Source of the DNA: Litoditis marina
Lineage: Eukaryota; Nematoda; Chromadorea; Rhabditida; Rhabditidae
NCBI GenBank assembly: GCA_964036275.1
Contig: OZ038439.1
Location: 10,372,904-10,436,903 of the forward strand
Length of the DNA: 64,000 bases
Direction: 5' to 3'
Shown: positions 1 through 11,485 of the stretch, piece by piece
How positions within the stretch are numbered: position 1 is the stretch's first letter
Layout of the letters: each line of letters starts with the position of its first letter
The notes under the pieces: generated by a model
What the model was told of the DNA's origin: nothing
The model's input: only the letters and a program-made list of their open reading frames with translations
Databases searched by the model: none
Translations under genes and position numbers: made by a program

Positions 1-481
1 CTTGCACAATTGCTCCACTGTTGGTTGCCAAAGCCACCAAATTCTTCACGTCCACCGCTGTTATGATTTGTGCACGTCTCAAGATATTCTGCAATTCTTC
101 ATCAACCTCTCGTGTCCCATTTTGCTTGGTACCAACCACCATGTTGACCAACTTCTCCAATGCCTCCGCTTCCCTGCGAATATCCATCATTGAATCCTCC
201 CTTTGCGTTCCCAATCTTGTATGCTTGCTTATCTCCTTCTCAGCATACATCACCAATCGCGTCACTGATTTCAATATTACTGCTTCCATTCCCGTTGGTT
301 GAACCTCAGTCTCATGTACAATGTCTGCCTCTCTGGGCTCCCTAGGCGCACCTCTTTCGACTGTTCCACTTCTTCCTGACCATCTTGACACACTGTTCCC
401 ACTCTCCATCGCAGTGTGTAAATCGTTCTCGTTTCCTTGTCCTTGTTCACTCATGCTTGTGTTGTTGCTCACTGTACCCAT
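1..481 (-). CDS. Gag-like ORF of an LTR retrotransposon, 3' part outside window
   Basis: An uninterrupted minus-strand reading frame of 160 codons runs from ATG at 481-479 off the window edge at base 1. The product is hydrophilic, with a Ser/Gly/Glu-rich N-terminal third and then charged, helix-like sequence rich in Glu, Lys and Arg. I do not recognise a specific domain. The gag call rests on position: it is the first ORF downstream of an LTR and a tRNA primer-binding site in the same orientation. Protease, polymerase and integrase would lie beyond the window, so the superfamily is unknown. Confidence 0.6.
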   Translation of the reverse strand, partial: MGTVSNNTSMSEQGQGNENDLHTAMESGNSVSRWSGRSGTVERGAPREPREADIVHETEVQPTGMEAVILKSVTRLVMYAEKEISKHTRLGTQREDSMMDIRREAEALEKLVNMVVGTKQNGTREVDEELQNILRRAQIITAVDVKNLVALATNSGAIVQ

Positions 482-929
482 TGATTTCCAATACCAAATT
501 GAAAAATTGGGCAGCGATTTCACCGTACTCCACCAAAGAAAGGTCTGAAAATGAAAAATCGGACAGCAATTCCCCTTGGAAAAATGCTATTTTATACCGA
601 GAATTCACTCAGATGCCAGTTCAGGCGGGGTCGGTGACGATACCTACGGTCGCTTACTGACCTGAGTAACTCACAACAAACAATAAAAACTGATTCCCGT
701 TTGCTTCACAGGTCACAGTGTTACTACGTCTCGTTTGCTTCACAAGACGCAGCCAATACAATACCGATCTCTTCGTACAAGAGATATACCGGCTAATATG
801 TCGATCTCTTTCTTCAAGAGCTATACCGACGAAATATTAGGAAACAGGACAAGAAAATTCGAAAAAAGCACAAATATAATTAATTAATGAGCCTTTTTCT
901 CAAAAGAATTTCGCGCACTAGCTATCTAT

Positions 930-949
930 CGATCCCGGTTCGGCCCCCA
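930..949 (-). other. Primer-binding site complementary to tRNA-Pro 3' end
   Basis: The minus strand reads TGGGGGCCGAACCGGGATCG directly after the LTR end. The plus strand therefore matches the 3' end of a nematode tRNA-Pro (T-arm end, acceptor strand GGCCC, then CCA). This fixes both the orientation and the inner LTR edge. The match to tRNA-Pro is from memory of the tRNA. Confidence 0.7.
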
Positions 950-950
950 A

Positions 951-1265
951 GTTACAAACAGAAGTTTGTGTAATAAGAAATATCGATGACAGAAATAGCA
1001 GTAATTAGTGGAAAGCCACTAAAATAGAAACACGAAAACACTTTTAGAGAGACTTTATTAATATAAAAATAGAATATGCGCGATTTACTTTACAAAAGAG
1101 AGAAGAGAAAACTAAACAGAGAGAACAACCACTAAAAATAAACCAGCCAGCCCGACTATGATGCAATTATTAAAGGAATGCGATGGGCGCGGCGAGACCC
1201 ATATTTGTAAACGCAGTACAACGTAAAGGTGGATTAAATAACACATAGTATCACAATACGTAACA
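951..1265 (-). mobile_element. 5' LTR of retrotransposon
   Basis: On the minus strand the segment begins TGTTAC and ends GTAAC, so the termini are short inverted repeats. It is about 315 bp long and is followed at once by a primer-binding site. An AATAAA-type signal on the minus strand lies at about 1054-1059. The interior region is A/T-rich without ORFs. The partner LTR is outside the window, so the target duplication cannot be checked. Confidence 0.65.
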
Positions 1266-1284
1266 CTAAATCGAATGTTTGAAA

Positions 1285-1330
1285 TACAAAAGCATAATCA
1301 TGTTTACGAGCTCATGATTATGCTTTTGTA
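1285..1330. repeat. Perfect 18-bp hairpin
   Basis: Arms 1285-1302 and 1313-1330 are exact reverse complements around a 10-nt loop. It lies between the LTR and a miniature inverted-repeat element. Confidence 0.85.
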
Positions 1331-1342
1331 CATAGTTCACAC

Positions 1343-1553
1343 CATTCCTACTGAGACTCCTACAATAACTTTGCAAACTTTCCTGGGGCTGTTGTGAACC
1401 TGCACATTTTGTTCATCAAAAATACTCTCGTACATTCATTGTAAATGAGGACAAGAATCGGGTTCGAGAATCCTCTATCATTCCGATCACAATTACGTGA
1501 GGGAGACGACTTAGAAGTTTTGAAACCCTACTGTAGGAGTCTCAGTCGGAATG
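1343..1553. mobile_element. MITE with ACTGAGACTCCTAC terminal inverted repeats
   Basis: The ends CATTCC-ACTGAGACTCCTAC and CTGTAGGAGTCTCAG-GGAATG are inverted copies of each other, about 25 bp each, bounding about 210 bp. A second copy of the same length class lies at 47397-47611, and the terminal motif recurs near 10470 and 58560-58690. The 137-codon plus-strand ORF crossing it also reads antisense through a CPT1 exon, so it is not a gene. Confidence 0.7.
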
Positions 1554-1769
1554 AAAAAGACTATATGACCTATCGAACTTGGCGGCGACTAGCCGGCAAC
1601 ATGGAGGGGTCACCGGAGTGTCGCAAGCGGACCGCCAGAAACTATTTTCAGTTCCGGATTAATATTTACAATAATCTGATACTTGAACTAGTATTTTTAG
1701 GTAGCGTGAATCAAGATCTAACGACAATGATTAATACTCTGTACAAAGCTAATAATTCATCAAACCAAC

Positions 1770-4700
1770 TTGTTGGTCTTGCTGTGCTTCTTACACGCGG
1801 TCTTCAGCAGGGCGCGGCGAGACGCTTTCTGAAATATAATTTTAGCATCTGCAAATGAACTTTTCACTCGAAAATAAGAAGAACAACTTCAGTATTCTGT
1901 TTCTCCTTTGTTCTCTCTCTCTTGTTCAATCACTATGTCTGACCTCTTTCGTATTTTGCATACTAGATCATCTCACAACTTTACAACTCAGATCTATCAG
2001 ATGATTTAGAGAACTTCATTTCTCTGGGTCTAAAATTATTGCTGAAGGTTTGTATCAGATAAGATGGGTATAGTTTATGGATTGAACTTTTTACACATAC
2101 AACTTCCCACCGTCATATTGGGATCCTGCATAGCCTTGACGAAAGCGCAGGATTCCTCGGATACAGTACGCAGGGTTTCCGTGCGAGAGTATTTGAACTG
2201 GCGGACGGAGGCCGGTTCGTAGGTCAACACGAAATGGCCTTGGTCCTGAAGTTAATATATTTGATTTTTTTTTTGTTTTTATCGAAGAAAATTGTTTGTC
2301 TTTCTGTCGTATCGTTGATCTTCATGCTCTCTAGTTTCCGTAGCTAAAAATCGCTGAATTATAGTTCAGGTGATTGGCAGGCAGCGTGATCTTCCTAGTG
2401 CACTCACCCTATAATTGGCCAATTGTAGTGCCATTTGAACAAATGCATCTGGGGATACTCCACACTTCTTCAACAGACCCTTGCCGAAGTCTCTGGAAGA
2501 AATGAATGTTGTACTTTAAACGAGTCAACTACAAAATTCTGCTCAGAATTTTCTGAACAGAATATGAGACTACATCAACACAACAAAATCGGAAAAAGAG
2601 TACAACTTTGTACAGGTAAAACGTGGCGAAAACTAGCGCATGTGGAAGACTCGCAGATTATGAAATGTCCTCTGGGATATAACTGCACACGGCCTCAAGT
2701 AGGGAACACTTTACATTTACAACTCCTCCCCACTCCATAGACTTTTTTTTGGGAAAATTGAAGTATCGCTCCCCATTTTAGTTGAGTCCCCCCCCCCGTA
2801 GGACTTCAACCCCCCACCCAAGCTAAAACCTGAAAATCTAGGAGAGGGGGGGGGGGGTCAAAAATCAACTTCCACATTTACTATTTACCCCCCACCTGGG
2901 TCGGCGGGGGGTAGAACTTCAATGGTGGGGGGGGGTCAAACTTCAACGAGTGGGGGGCTGCACTTCAATACCGGAAATGTTTACTTTTTACCCCCCACCC
3001 TCAAACTTTTGTATTGCAGGTGATAAATTGAATTATAACCCCCCGGTGGGGGGGGGGGTCAAACTACAGTTCCCCAAACGCAATACAAATTCAGAAAGGT
3101 GGGGGGTGAAAAGTCAATGTTCCCAACTAATTTTTACCTGAAGACGGTGGCTGCAAAATCAACATCATTTACAGCAGCCTGGTGAGCGGCCCTACAGCGC
3201 TCGATTTCATTGCTCATCTGAAACAATTATAGTGTTAGAACTATTTTGTATCATTTTATTGTTCTACTCATAAACACATACGAATGAGCACATGTGATGT
3301 AGTCAACTCTGTAATTTAAAACCTCGCTGGAGTAGATCCAATTCAAAAATTACATTCAAACCTCAGGTATACTGATACTACATTTTTAACCTCAGTAGTT
3401 CTGGAACGCAGAACTGTTTTATAGTTCCAATCAGTAGTGATCGACGTTACGCTCATGAATTAAACGTGAAAAGCTCGACGTTTTCGTAACGTTTCCCAGT
3501 TTCTTACCTCTGAATTAATTTCGAAAGGTAGTTTCTGGACGAGTTTTAGTTTCCTTTTCTCATCCTCCGAGATCTCCATGACTTTGTGCTGCTGTTCGAG
3601 GGGAGGGTAACTGAAAAACAAAAAAATTGTCTTCAAAGTTCAATTTTTTAAAAAGGTACTTGTATTTCAGCCCCTTCCACTTTGAAGGAAATTTAAACGG
3701 AAACAAATTATTGTTGGGTTACTACAACAATAACTTCTTATTGTTATTGGGAAATTATTGTTGGGTTATTGTTGGGTTACTACTACAACATGCCGAGGTT
3801 TATAGACAGCGGAACATGGGGAAAGAAATTACTTCGCTAAAAATCAACAGATACAGTGTTTTGGTTTGCTATAAGTTGATTCGTTTTGAAATTCAAACTA
3901 TCGGCAAGTGAAGAAAATCAGAAGTAGTATCTGAGCGTTGAGATACTTTGCATACGGCCTCCGTTTCAAATTATAAAATTAAACTTTCAAAATAAGTTAA
4001 CTAAATGTAAATTTCTGAAAATCTGTACTAAGTTGTTTTAAGTCGGATAATTAGTCCTTAACCCTCCTCTTTAACCCCACCTGAGTACTTCTCCCTCCAT
4101 TTTGCAGTAGTCCTCGACAATGACATCGTATTCCACTCCGTCCGCGAATGAATGCTCGCCCAGACAACCAGTCTACAAACTACAAAATACAGACATACAA
4201 TTCTTGAACTTTCACGCTATTTTTCACCGAGGTCTTTTGAAACAAACTCGAAGAGAAAAGAACAAACTAGCGGGGGGTTTTCAAATAGTTTTTGATCATT
4301 TCTGTTAAGCGCGCGGTCAGCTCGTATGCACATCTCTGATCTACACACTCTTTCGTACGTTGGCGAGTAATCTGTCTTTTGCTGTCTTTGTCGCCAAAAT
4401 GAATACTGTTTGAATATACCTTCGCGTTGGCCGCAACGGAATAGTTGAATGATTTGTCCATCCAGGCATTGTGGGCGAATAACATATTGCCGAGAAACTT
4501 GGTATACACGTCGGGGTTGCTCTGAAATTAGGATCATATCTAACGCAGGTCTCGAAAAGATTAATTTGATTCTCAGATTTTCGAGTTTTTAAAATGTGGA
4601 CTACGATTATGTAGTTTTGTATTTTAATGAACGTATTTGATACTCACTAGCCGTTGCAATTGTTTTTCGAATATCGGGTTGACAAAATCCGTTTTTTTAG

Positions 4701-7700
4701 AGAGTTCCGAGTTTAACCTCATCAAACCTGATAAACTCTGAAATTCGATTATGTTCCCACACCAAACTACAAAACCCACCGGATCGTATCCATAGTCGGT
4801 GTTCTCGTCGTAAATTACACAGATGATAGCACTCTCGATCTCGTGCAAAGAGGCGCCGTTCACACGATTTTGTAGGAAGAATCGATCACGATTCTTCGCC
4901 CAGAGGTCTCTGGAAAAGTACGGGAGTGAATGAATATGAACTGTAGTTTGATGTCCATACTACTACAAATCGCATACGAAAATGGTGTGGAATCAAACTA
5001 CAAACACACACCAGGGTACGTATGCTAGAAGATCCCGGCACCTGCATCCCATCCTGCGTCTCCTCAAACACACGCTATTTCTATGCTCTTACATCCCGCC
5101 GGGATGTAAGAGACGAAAAATAGTGAGGCAGAGCGAGAGACGCAGGATGGGATGAAGGTGTCGCGATCTTCTAGAATACGTTTTCAGGACTTACTTACAG
5201 TCTTAGTGGCCTGAAACCGCCGAGAATTTTGCAAGAAGATGTCCCACCCAAATTTCTCAAAGAATGCCCAAACACTGAGTATTTTGTGATGGAAAGGTAT
5301 GAAAAATTCCCCATCATGTTTCTTTGACCTCGTGGTCACACCATAAAGAGTCTGACCTATTGTCGGTGAAATTGTGAACAGCGTAAGGTCATTTTGGTAG
5401 AGGGACCGATTCGGCTCACGGCTAGTTCAACTGTGTGTTTTGACCTACAAACTCTCATTTGAGAAAATGACCATTTGCTGTCTTTGTACGGGAAATGAAG
5501 AGAACGGCTGACCTTTTGTCGGTGGTGAGAGCAGGTACATGGGCGGCCGGACCAGTCACCCGCGTGTCTTCCCGTGAGAACAACTCGGCTATTATCCTGG
5601 AAGAGACAGGGTTGATTAGTACTTATTTTGCCCTAAATTACTATTTCATAGTATTTTACCTTTTTGTTATAATGGTAGCAGAACAATAAATTAAATTATT
5701 GAACCACAGTCGATTGTTGTGTCGCGACCATGATAAAAACATTGATTTCTGCATTAGAAGAGAGTTATGGAAAAGTTATAACTAATACAGGTAGGTCTCA
5801 AACTCACTTAGTAAGCTCGTCGATAGTGTATATTCTGTTTCTGTCATCACACACTTGGACACGGTAGATACCTCCCTTGTACATCAGAATCACGTGCTTC
5901 GAGATTCCTAAAATGTACAAAAACTACTTAAAATAGAGAGAAAGAGCAGAGCAAAGAAGAGAAAAAAACGCCGTGATTCGTAGACAATGGAAAGTTCGTG
6001 AAACCAAAATTTAACTGAACTCAAAAGAGCCTTTGAGAAGTTTTACCGTATGTTTTACAACTCATAATACATCTCCTTGAACACGTTATACGTGACTACT
6101 GTGGCATTTCTGCTGACACATCTTGGTACGTAATTGACTTACAACTACAATGGAATGGGTTGTTTCGCAATGAAAAAAACATTTAAAGGAGGACAGAATG
6201 GAAAGCTAGTTTATGTACCCCGGGGTACCTAATTATAACGTTGCGCGGCCCAGAACAGACTAAAACACATGAACCGTTTGCAAATAAGGTTTGCTAGTTT
6301 GAGTAGACAAAGGTATATATCAGTTTTTCGTAGGCAGCTATTTCATATGAACTTTCCTTGCTGCCCCCCCCCCCCCCCCCCTTTAACCTTTTCACCGTTT
6401 TTTCGGAGAATGGGCAAAGAACTTTATAGATCGGTTACTCTGTGATAAGGATAATCGACATGTCATTATGCCAAAGTGTATATTTTTAACGTAACCAATG
6501 AACCTCACGTGTTTACGTGATTTTCTTGTAACATTTTCACTTTCACGTGACAATCTAACTGACCGTAACGTTTCCAACTGTCGCACTTCTCTCCAGGCAC
6601 ACGCGCGATTGCGTACAGATTGTTGAAGTGACGCGTACAGATCATGCCGCCACCAGGCTGAAAATAAACATATTGATTGATGTTATAGCCTTTTTAACTC
6701 TTACTGAATAGACATGAAAACTTTAGTGCGTTCAAATTACGTGATTGTATATAAAGCTGTGCGCATTGATTCCTGACACTCCTTACCCGACGGAATGTAA
6801 GATTTGAGAAGACGCAGATCAAGGGAGAAAGACCGGGATGTTCATACATACGGCATCTGGCTACCTAGCTAACTCTTCAACCTCATGCGATTTTCTAGGG
6901 ATCATTCACATGAGATACCTCATGAGCTACCTGTAAACTTGCAATGCAATCAATAGAATCTTATGAGCAGCTCATGAGATTTCTAGGGAGAGTTGCCCGC
7001 GGACTGCCCGGAAACTGCCCGCCAACTGACCGCATTTGCCGTCTGTCTGTCGAATGCCAGATGTGCCATGAGATTGATGTAGATCAAATGAGCGATTCTC
7101 ACGGGTACGGTGGCGGGTGGCAGGTCCTTGGCGGTCGTATTTGCAATGCTGCTGTTGATGGGCAGAGGCGATCTGCAACCGGGAAATTAACTAGTAAATA
7201 GAACACGCGTGTAGAAAGTGACAAATATTCGTAGTAGTTTGATATCGATAAAATTAACGATTTTCAAAATTCGCCCCAAATGGGATCAAACTACAACCAG
7301 CCCAACGTGTTAGATACAGAGTTTGACCTGTCCTGGATAAAGCGAATCTTATAATACATGTAAAATTTTGAGATGGTTGTTTACATCCAATTTTGTTATT
7401 AGTGGAATAATAACGTGAAATACACTTCGTACTATCACCGCGGTTTTCGCCCTACACACCCATATAAGGGTTCAATTCAATTGACGTACTGATTGTAAGA
7501 ACATTTGTTAGAAAAAGAAGATATTAATTTGTTGAGTTACAACTACGGAAAATGTCCCTCACCTTCCATACAAATATGCGTATTTCTCCCAGAATCCAGT
7601 GATGTAATTGTCGTTCAAATACGACTTGATTCGTGCCAAGTTGTGCAGTTTTCGTCCCTCTTTGTTCAGAAAATCGTGGGCCAATTCGGTTACAACCGAG

Positions 7701-10204
7701 AACTCGTTCTGAGAGAAACTAAAAGTTTGAAAAATTGAAAAGTTCAAAAGAAAAACGAAACAAGTTTGCAAAGTGTGTTTGGAGTAATACGCTTTGAAAA
7801 CAGGTTTGAAAACAATGTAGTAGTACTCAAAGTGTTGAAGCAAAGCTTTTAAACACCATCTACAAGTATTTTTCAGAAGAATGAGCATATTTTATTTAGT
7901 GATCTGTAAATTTACAAATTTAGTTAATCATCTTATACCTCAGGTAGAAGTGGTTTGACCGAATCGAGATACTTCTGTACAGTTTCATCCAAATCAGGAC
8001 AAGAGGGAGAGGGCAGCAAGAGATCACACGAAAGCAGGAGAGGGGGAGACAACGAGAGCACTTTTCGTAGTAACTGAAACCATTTTGTTCTATAATTTTG
8101 ATATTTTCAAATGATTTACTCACGTTTTCATACAATAACAAGTGGTTTAGTTTTTCGAAGAACGGAAAGTTTTCCTAATGTTATCAACAACTAATCTAAA
8201 TGTTCACTAAACTGGGAGGGTAAAGATTTAGTTCACATAATGTTTCGAAGTTGACATTCATACCGTGTACAGTGTTCAGATTTTTTCACGTTTTACATGA
8301 CTGATCTACTAGTGAAAAAACTACTTACCGCCCAGCACTTGGTCCTCCACGACGGCTTTTTCGGACTCTCATACAAATAGCCACGGTACGAGAAAAGAGT
8401 CCTGGAAAAGAGAAAAGAACCAATATAGCTATCATGAAACATCAAGTTCGATTGATTGATCGATTTTATCACATGCAAGCATGTGATATACAAGAGGAGA
8501 AACAAAAATATGACAGTAGGATACAAAAAAAAATTCAGAAGCGGAAAGAAGTGTCGGAAATCAAACATCATTCGGTCGTCACAGTAAATGAAAAGTAAAC
8601 AATATGACAATACGGATAAAACACATCACACAGGGGATAATTTGGGCCAATCTCTAGTTTCAAGCTTCCTTTGTCACATAACAATGTTACAAACTAAGTA
8701 ATGGTTCACCTATCTCTAGTAAGTTGTAATGTCTCGGTCCGCTCTCAAGCGCTCATACCAACGACTTATGGATGGATAAACGTGAAAAACCATGGAACGG
8801 CTATAAGCAGATTTTGGGCCCTTTGAGCGGAACTGTACCAAGTAAAAGATTTGCTTTTTTTAGTAAAGAGAATGTTTGATATTCGGTAGAAAATCAACTA
8901 TACCTTTTGAGAAACTGTCTGAGTATAACCACCGGAACATAGACGGACACAGTGGATACGAAGCAAATCTTCAACCACTGGAAATACACATATTGTGAAC
9001 AAGACAATGAAAAAGAGAAAAGATATTCATCTCCCTTTGCCACGTCGTCGTTCATTTTACTGTCGATATAGTTCGTTTCATTCCCACTGAGACCCATTGG
9101 CATTGTGCCAAGATTTTCGGATGTTTATATCTCAGAGCATACATAAGTATTATCAGGAGTATTTGTATTTACGAGTTTTTAAAGATCTGAAAAAAAGCTA
9201 AAAGAAATTTGCAGTTTTTTTGAAAAAATCCAGTGGTGAAAAACAGCCTGGAAAATTCATTGGCACGCTGCCAAATCTCAGTAGGAACGACCGGAACTAT
9301 ACACGCCTTGGCACTCCCCCAGTTTGGACAACTATATAATCTTTGTATGTATTTGTGATTTAAAGAGCAAACATGTAGGATTTTCATTCAGAAGCTGCAA
9401 GAAACAGAGCTAAATAACGTGTTTGTCACGTGTTGAGTATTACGTGACCGGCTAGAAGCATATTACGTAAACATCCTATTTTTCACGTTTACCACGTGAC
9501 TTTTATAACCTCCACTCATTGTAGCATGTGTGAAGTATATAACGTGTTAATCACGTGTTTCACGTGATTGTCACTAACCTCCAGGAACTCAATGTCAAAC
9601 GAGGGCAACGTCTTTATAACTACATTTTGGGGGAACTTCAGATGGTATCCGACCACTCCAATGGTAGAGGCAGTGAAATACAAAGGACGCACCGGCCAGA
9701 GACGGTTGTCCAGAAAGTTCTAAAATCGATAAATCAATAACTGGAATAGAGAAACTGTGAACCAAACAATGGGATAGTTATGGTATGGTTGTACGGTTGT
9801 CCAGAATATTCTAAATACAATAAATATATATTTGAAATCCATTTTTTCTCGGTGTTTTTGGAGAACGCATTCAAGAATGAGACCCTTCAAACTTCAATTT
9901 GTTCTCGATGGTGCAATTTTATAGGTGCAGATAGAGCCCAGGGAACAGTTAAACATAAAACAATGGGAAAGCAATAGAGAAAACTTACTAGTATGCAATA
10001 ACACAGGAAGAATTTTGAGAAACAAAATAAGTTAATTGTTGTTTTCCGTGGAGAGTGAACCGAATAACAAACTTTAAGTGAACCTCAAAAAAGTTAAGAA
10101 CTTACGTAAATGCGATAGGCAGCCCGTTGTGGCGAGGTCGGAATATGGGTTGGGAAGGGGTAGGGGGAACGACCCTTTTTAGGGTTACTTCGAACTTGTG
10201 ACAT
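1770..10204 (-). CDS. Carnitine O-palmitoyltransferase 1, paralogue A (exons 1-18; 3' end not in window)
   Basis: Exons 5' to 3' on the minus strand: 10106-10204, 9579-9719, 8904-8977, 8329-8401, 7939-8073, 7563-7708, 7031-7172, 6564-6657, 5808-5907, 5513-5596, 4780-4909, 4420-4521, 4081-4172, 3508-3610, 3138-3217, 2408-2492, 2111-2245, 1770-1828. They join in frame without a stop to 624 codons plus 2 nt. The enzyme transfers long-chain acyl groups from CoA to carnitine at the mitochondrial outer membrane. Membrane segments lie near residues 45-60 and 84-100; exon 13 carries the catalytic motif GEHSFADG (His447); exon 16 has [10 protein letters not shown]; exon 17 has RTETLRT. ATG sits 2 nt after a TTTAG acceptor. 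The exons that in paralogue B encode the DRHLF/STSH motifs and C-terminus are missing; an LTR element occupies the position where intron 18 would continue. This may be an intact gene with a long intron or a 3'-truncated one. Confidence 0.88.
2742..3128. repeat. G/C-run element in intron 15 of CPT1 paralogue A
   Basis: It contains many runs of 5-11 G or C separated by short A/T-rich spacers, with similar ends (GGGAAAATTGAAGT and inverted ACTTTTCACCCCCC-type sequence). A related element lies at 23985-24320 in intron 1 of paralogue B. Confidence 0.5.
5016..5180. mobile_element. Fold-back MITE, family FB1, copy 1
   Basis: The whole element is a near-palindrome starting GTACGTATGCTAGAAGATCC and ending with its inverse, centred on CATCCCGCCGGGATG. 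It lies in intron 10 of CPT1 paralogue A. Related copies are at 11137, 18076, 46108 and 49359. Confidence 0.75.
6170..6320. repeat. Repeat with palindromic core TACCCCGGGGTA
   Basis: It shares core and flanks with 23290-23410 in opposite orientation, including the CAGACTAAAACA and GGACAGAATGGAA-type blocks. Both lie in CPT1 introns (A intron 8, B intron 2). Confidence 0.55.
9415..9577. repeat. CACGTG-rich stretch in intron 2 of CPT1 paralogue A
   Basis: At least four CACGTG hexamers plus further ACGTG/CACGT half-sites occur in about 160 bp. Similar ACGTG-rich sequence lies at 6505-6550 and 11945-12075, so it may be a dispersed repeat rather than a regulatory cluster. Confidence 0.45.
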
Positions 10205-10656
10205 TTCTAAACACGACTTATGAAAACTAAAACAAGAAACAGATAGTGTGCCATACTCAAAATTGACATTCGAGGCGATTTTGAACTGGCAACATACAAT
10301 TGACACTTTTTCTATCGAGACTCCCAGTGTGAATTTGAACTATGCCAGAAATGCTGCAACACTCTACGTGATCAGTTTTCGTGATCACAATGATGCGAAG
10401 CGAATATTTTTGCACTTTTCAATAAAATTTTCATAAGTCAAACACAGTGTTGGTTTTGGAATATCACTGTAGGAGTCTTAGACGTATGATAAGATTCTGG
10501 GCCACTTAGATTCGGTTAGGAATGATTTCGACTATAACTCACCAATTTCTAACGATCACCGTGGACAAATGACATAAACTCCGCGTTGGTACGAATATAA
10601 GTACAGGGTTAGCTGTCTCCAAATCAAACCTTTTCAGGGAATTCACTCGAATGTCG

Positions 10657-10719
10657 CTGTCTTTGTAGTTTGATCACATTGCTTCACAAAAGTTAGGGAT
10701 GCTGAGATCAAACTACAAC
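10657..10719. mobile_element. Miniature GTAGTTTGATC element
   Basis: TTGTAGTTTGATC and GATCAAACTACAA bound a segment of about 60 bp. This is the clearest example of a very short inverted-repeat unit seen many times in the window, for example near 4945-5006, 7225-7300, 17728-17800, 21945-21990, 30402-30452 and 46755-46816. Confidence 0.6.
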
Positions 10720-11136
10720 GGACCACTGGCCCCTCCCTATATAACTCACCGATTTCTGACCGGCGCCGTTGAAAAATGATACGAAATCACCACCCTCCCA
10801 GACAGACAACTGTAAATAATGAGACAGTCTGGGTGAGAATTAAGCGAATCAACTCGTTATACGAAAAGTGCAACGGTCACGATTTTCCGGTCTGCACAAG
10901 TATGAACAAAAGCAGACTGGCATAGAGTACAGCTGAAGAACTTTTCAACTTTTAGTATGTTGTTACTCTTTCGCTACAGCAGAATTTCGGGTGTATAACA
11001 TAAGTTTGGTAAACAAAAACATTTCGTGATTGGTTTGAATACGCCACACATCTTCTGGTTGTAGATTGATCGGAATACACAGCAGAGTTCACGATCGATG
11101 ACCAATCACAAGGCAATGCAACTATAAACAGATCAG

Positions 11137-11296
11137 AGTACGTAGGCTAGAAGATCCCGGTACCTTCATCCCATTCTGCGTCTCTCGCTCGGCATCACTA
11201 TTTCTCGTCTCTTACATCCCGGCGGGATGTAAGAGCAGAGAAATAGCGTATGTTTGAGGAGACGCAGGATGGGATAAAGGTGCCGGCATCTTCTGA
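11137..11296. mobile_element. Fold-back MITE, family FB1, copy 2
   Basis: It has the same palindromic layout as the copy at 5016-5180 (centre CATCCCGGCGGGATG), with a diverged right end. It lies between paralogues B and A. Confidence 0.7.
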
Positions 11297-11485
11297 CCAG
11301 GACCAGGCATCTGGCATTCAAACCATCAGACCCCACATGAGGAAAACTATCTTTTCTCTTTTTGTTCAATTTCTGATACTACCGATTCTACAAAACAAGC
11401 ACAATTTCCAATCGAGAACTATTCATTGAAAGAGGGGCAAATATGTAGAAAACGTTGTATGATCTGGATTTGAATCATTTTCTCG

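Larger units (their letters stand above)
10205..11485. other. Intergenic region between CPT1 paralogues B and A
   Basis: This holds the end of paralogue B and the presumed promoter of paralogue A. I see a small inverted-repeat element at 10657-10719 and fold-back MITE FB1 copy 2 at 11137-11296, and no coding signal. A TTTAG acceptor (CT at 10207-10208) lies 2 nt before the paralogue A start codon, fitting spliced-leader trans-splicing. Confidence 0.6.

Noticed and set aside
1..660. Plus-strand ORFs in the first 660 bases
   Set aside because: They are shadows of the minus-strand gag-like frame and its leader.
1445..1858. 137-codon plus-strand ORF
   Set aside because: It crosses a MITE and the antisense of CPT1 paralogue A exon 18; no coding pattern of its own.
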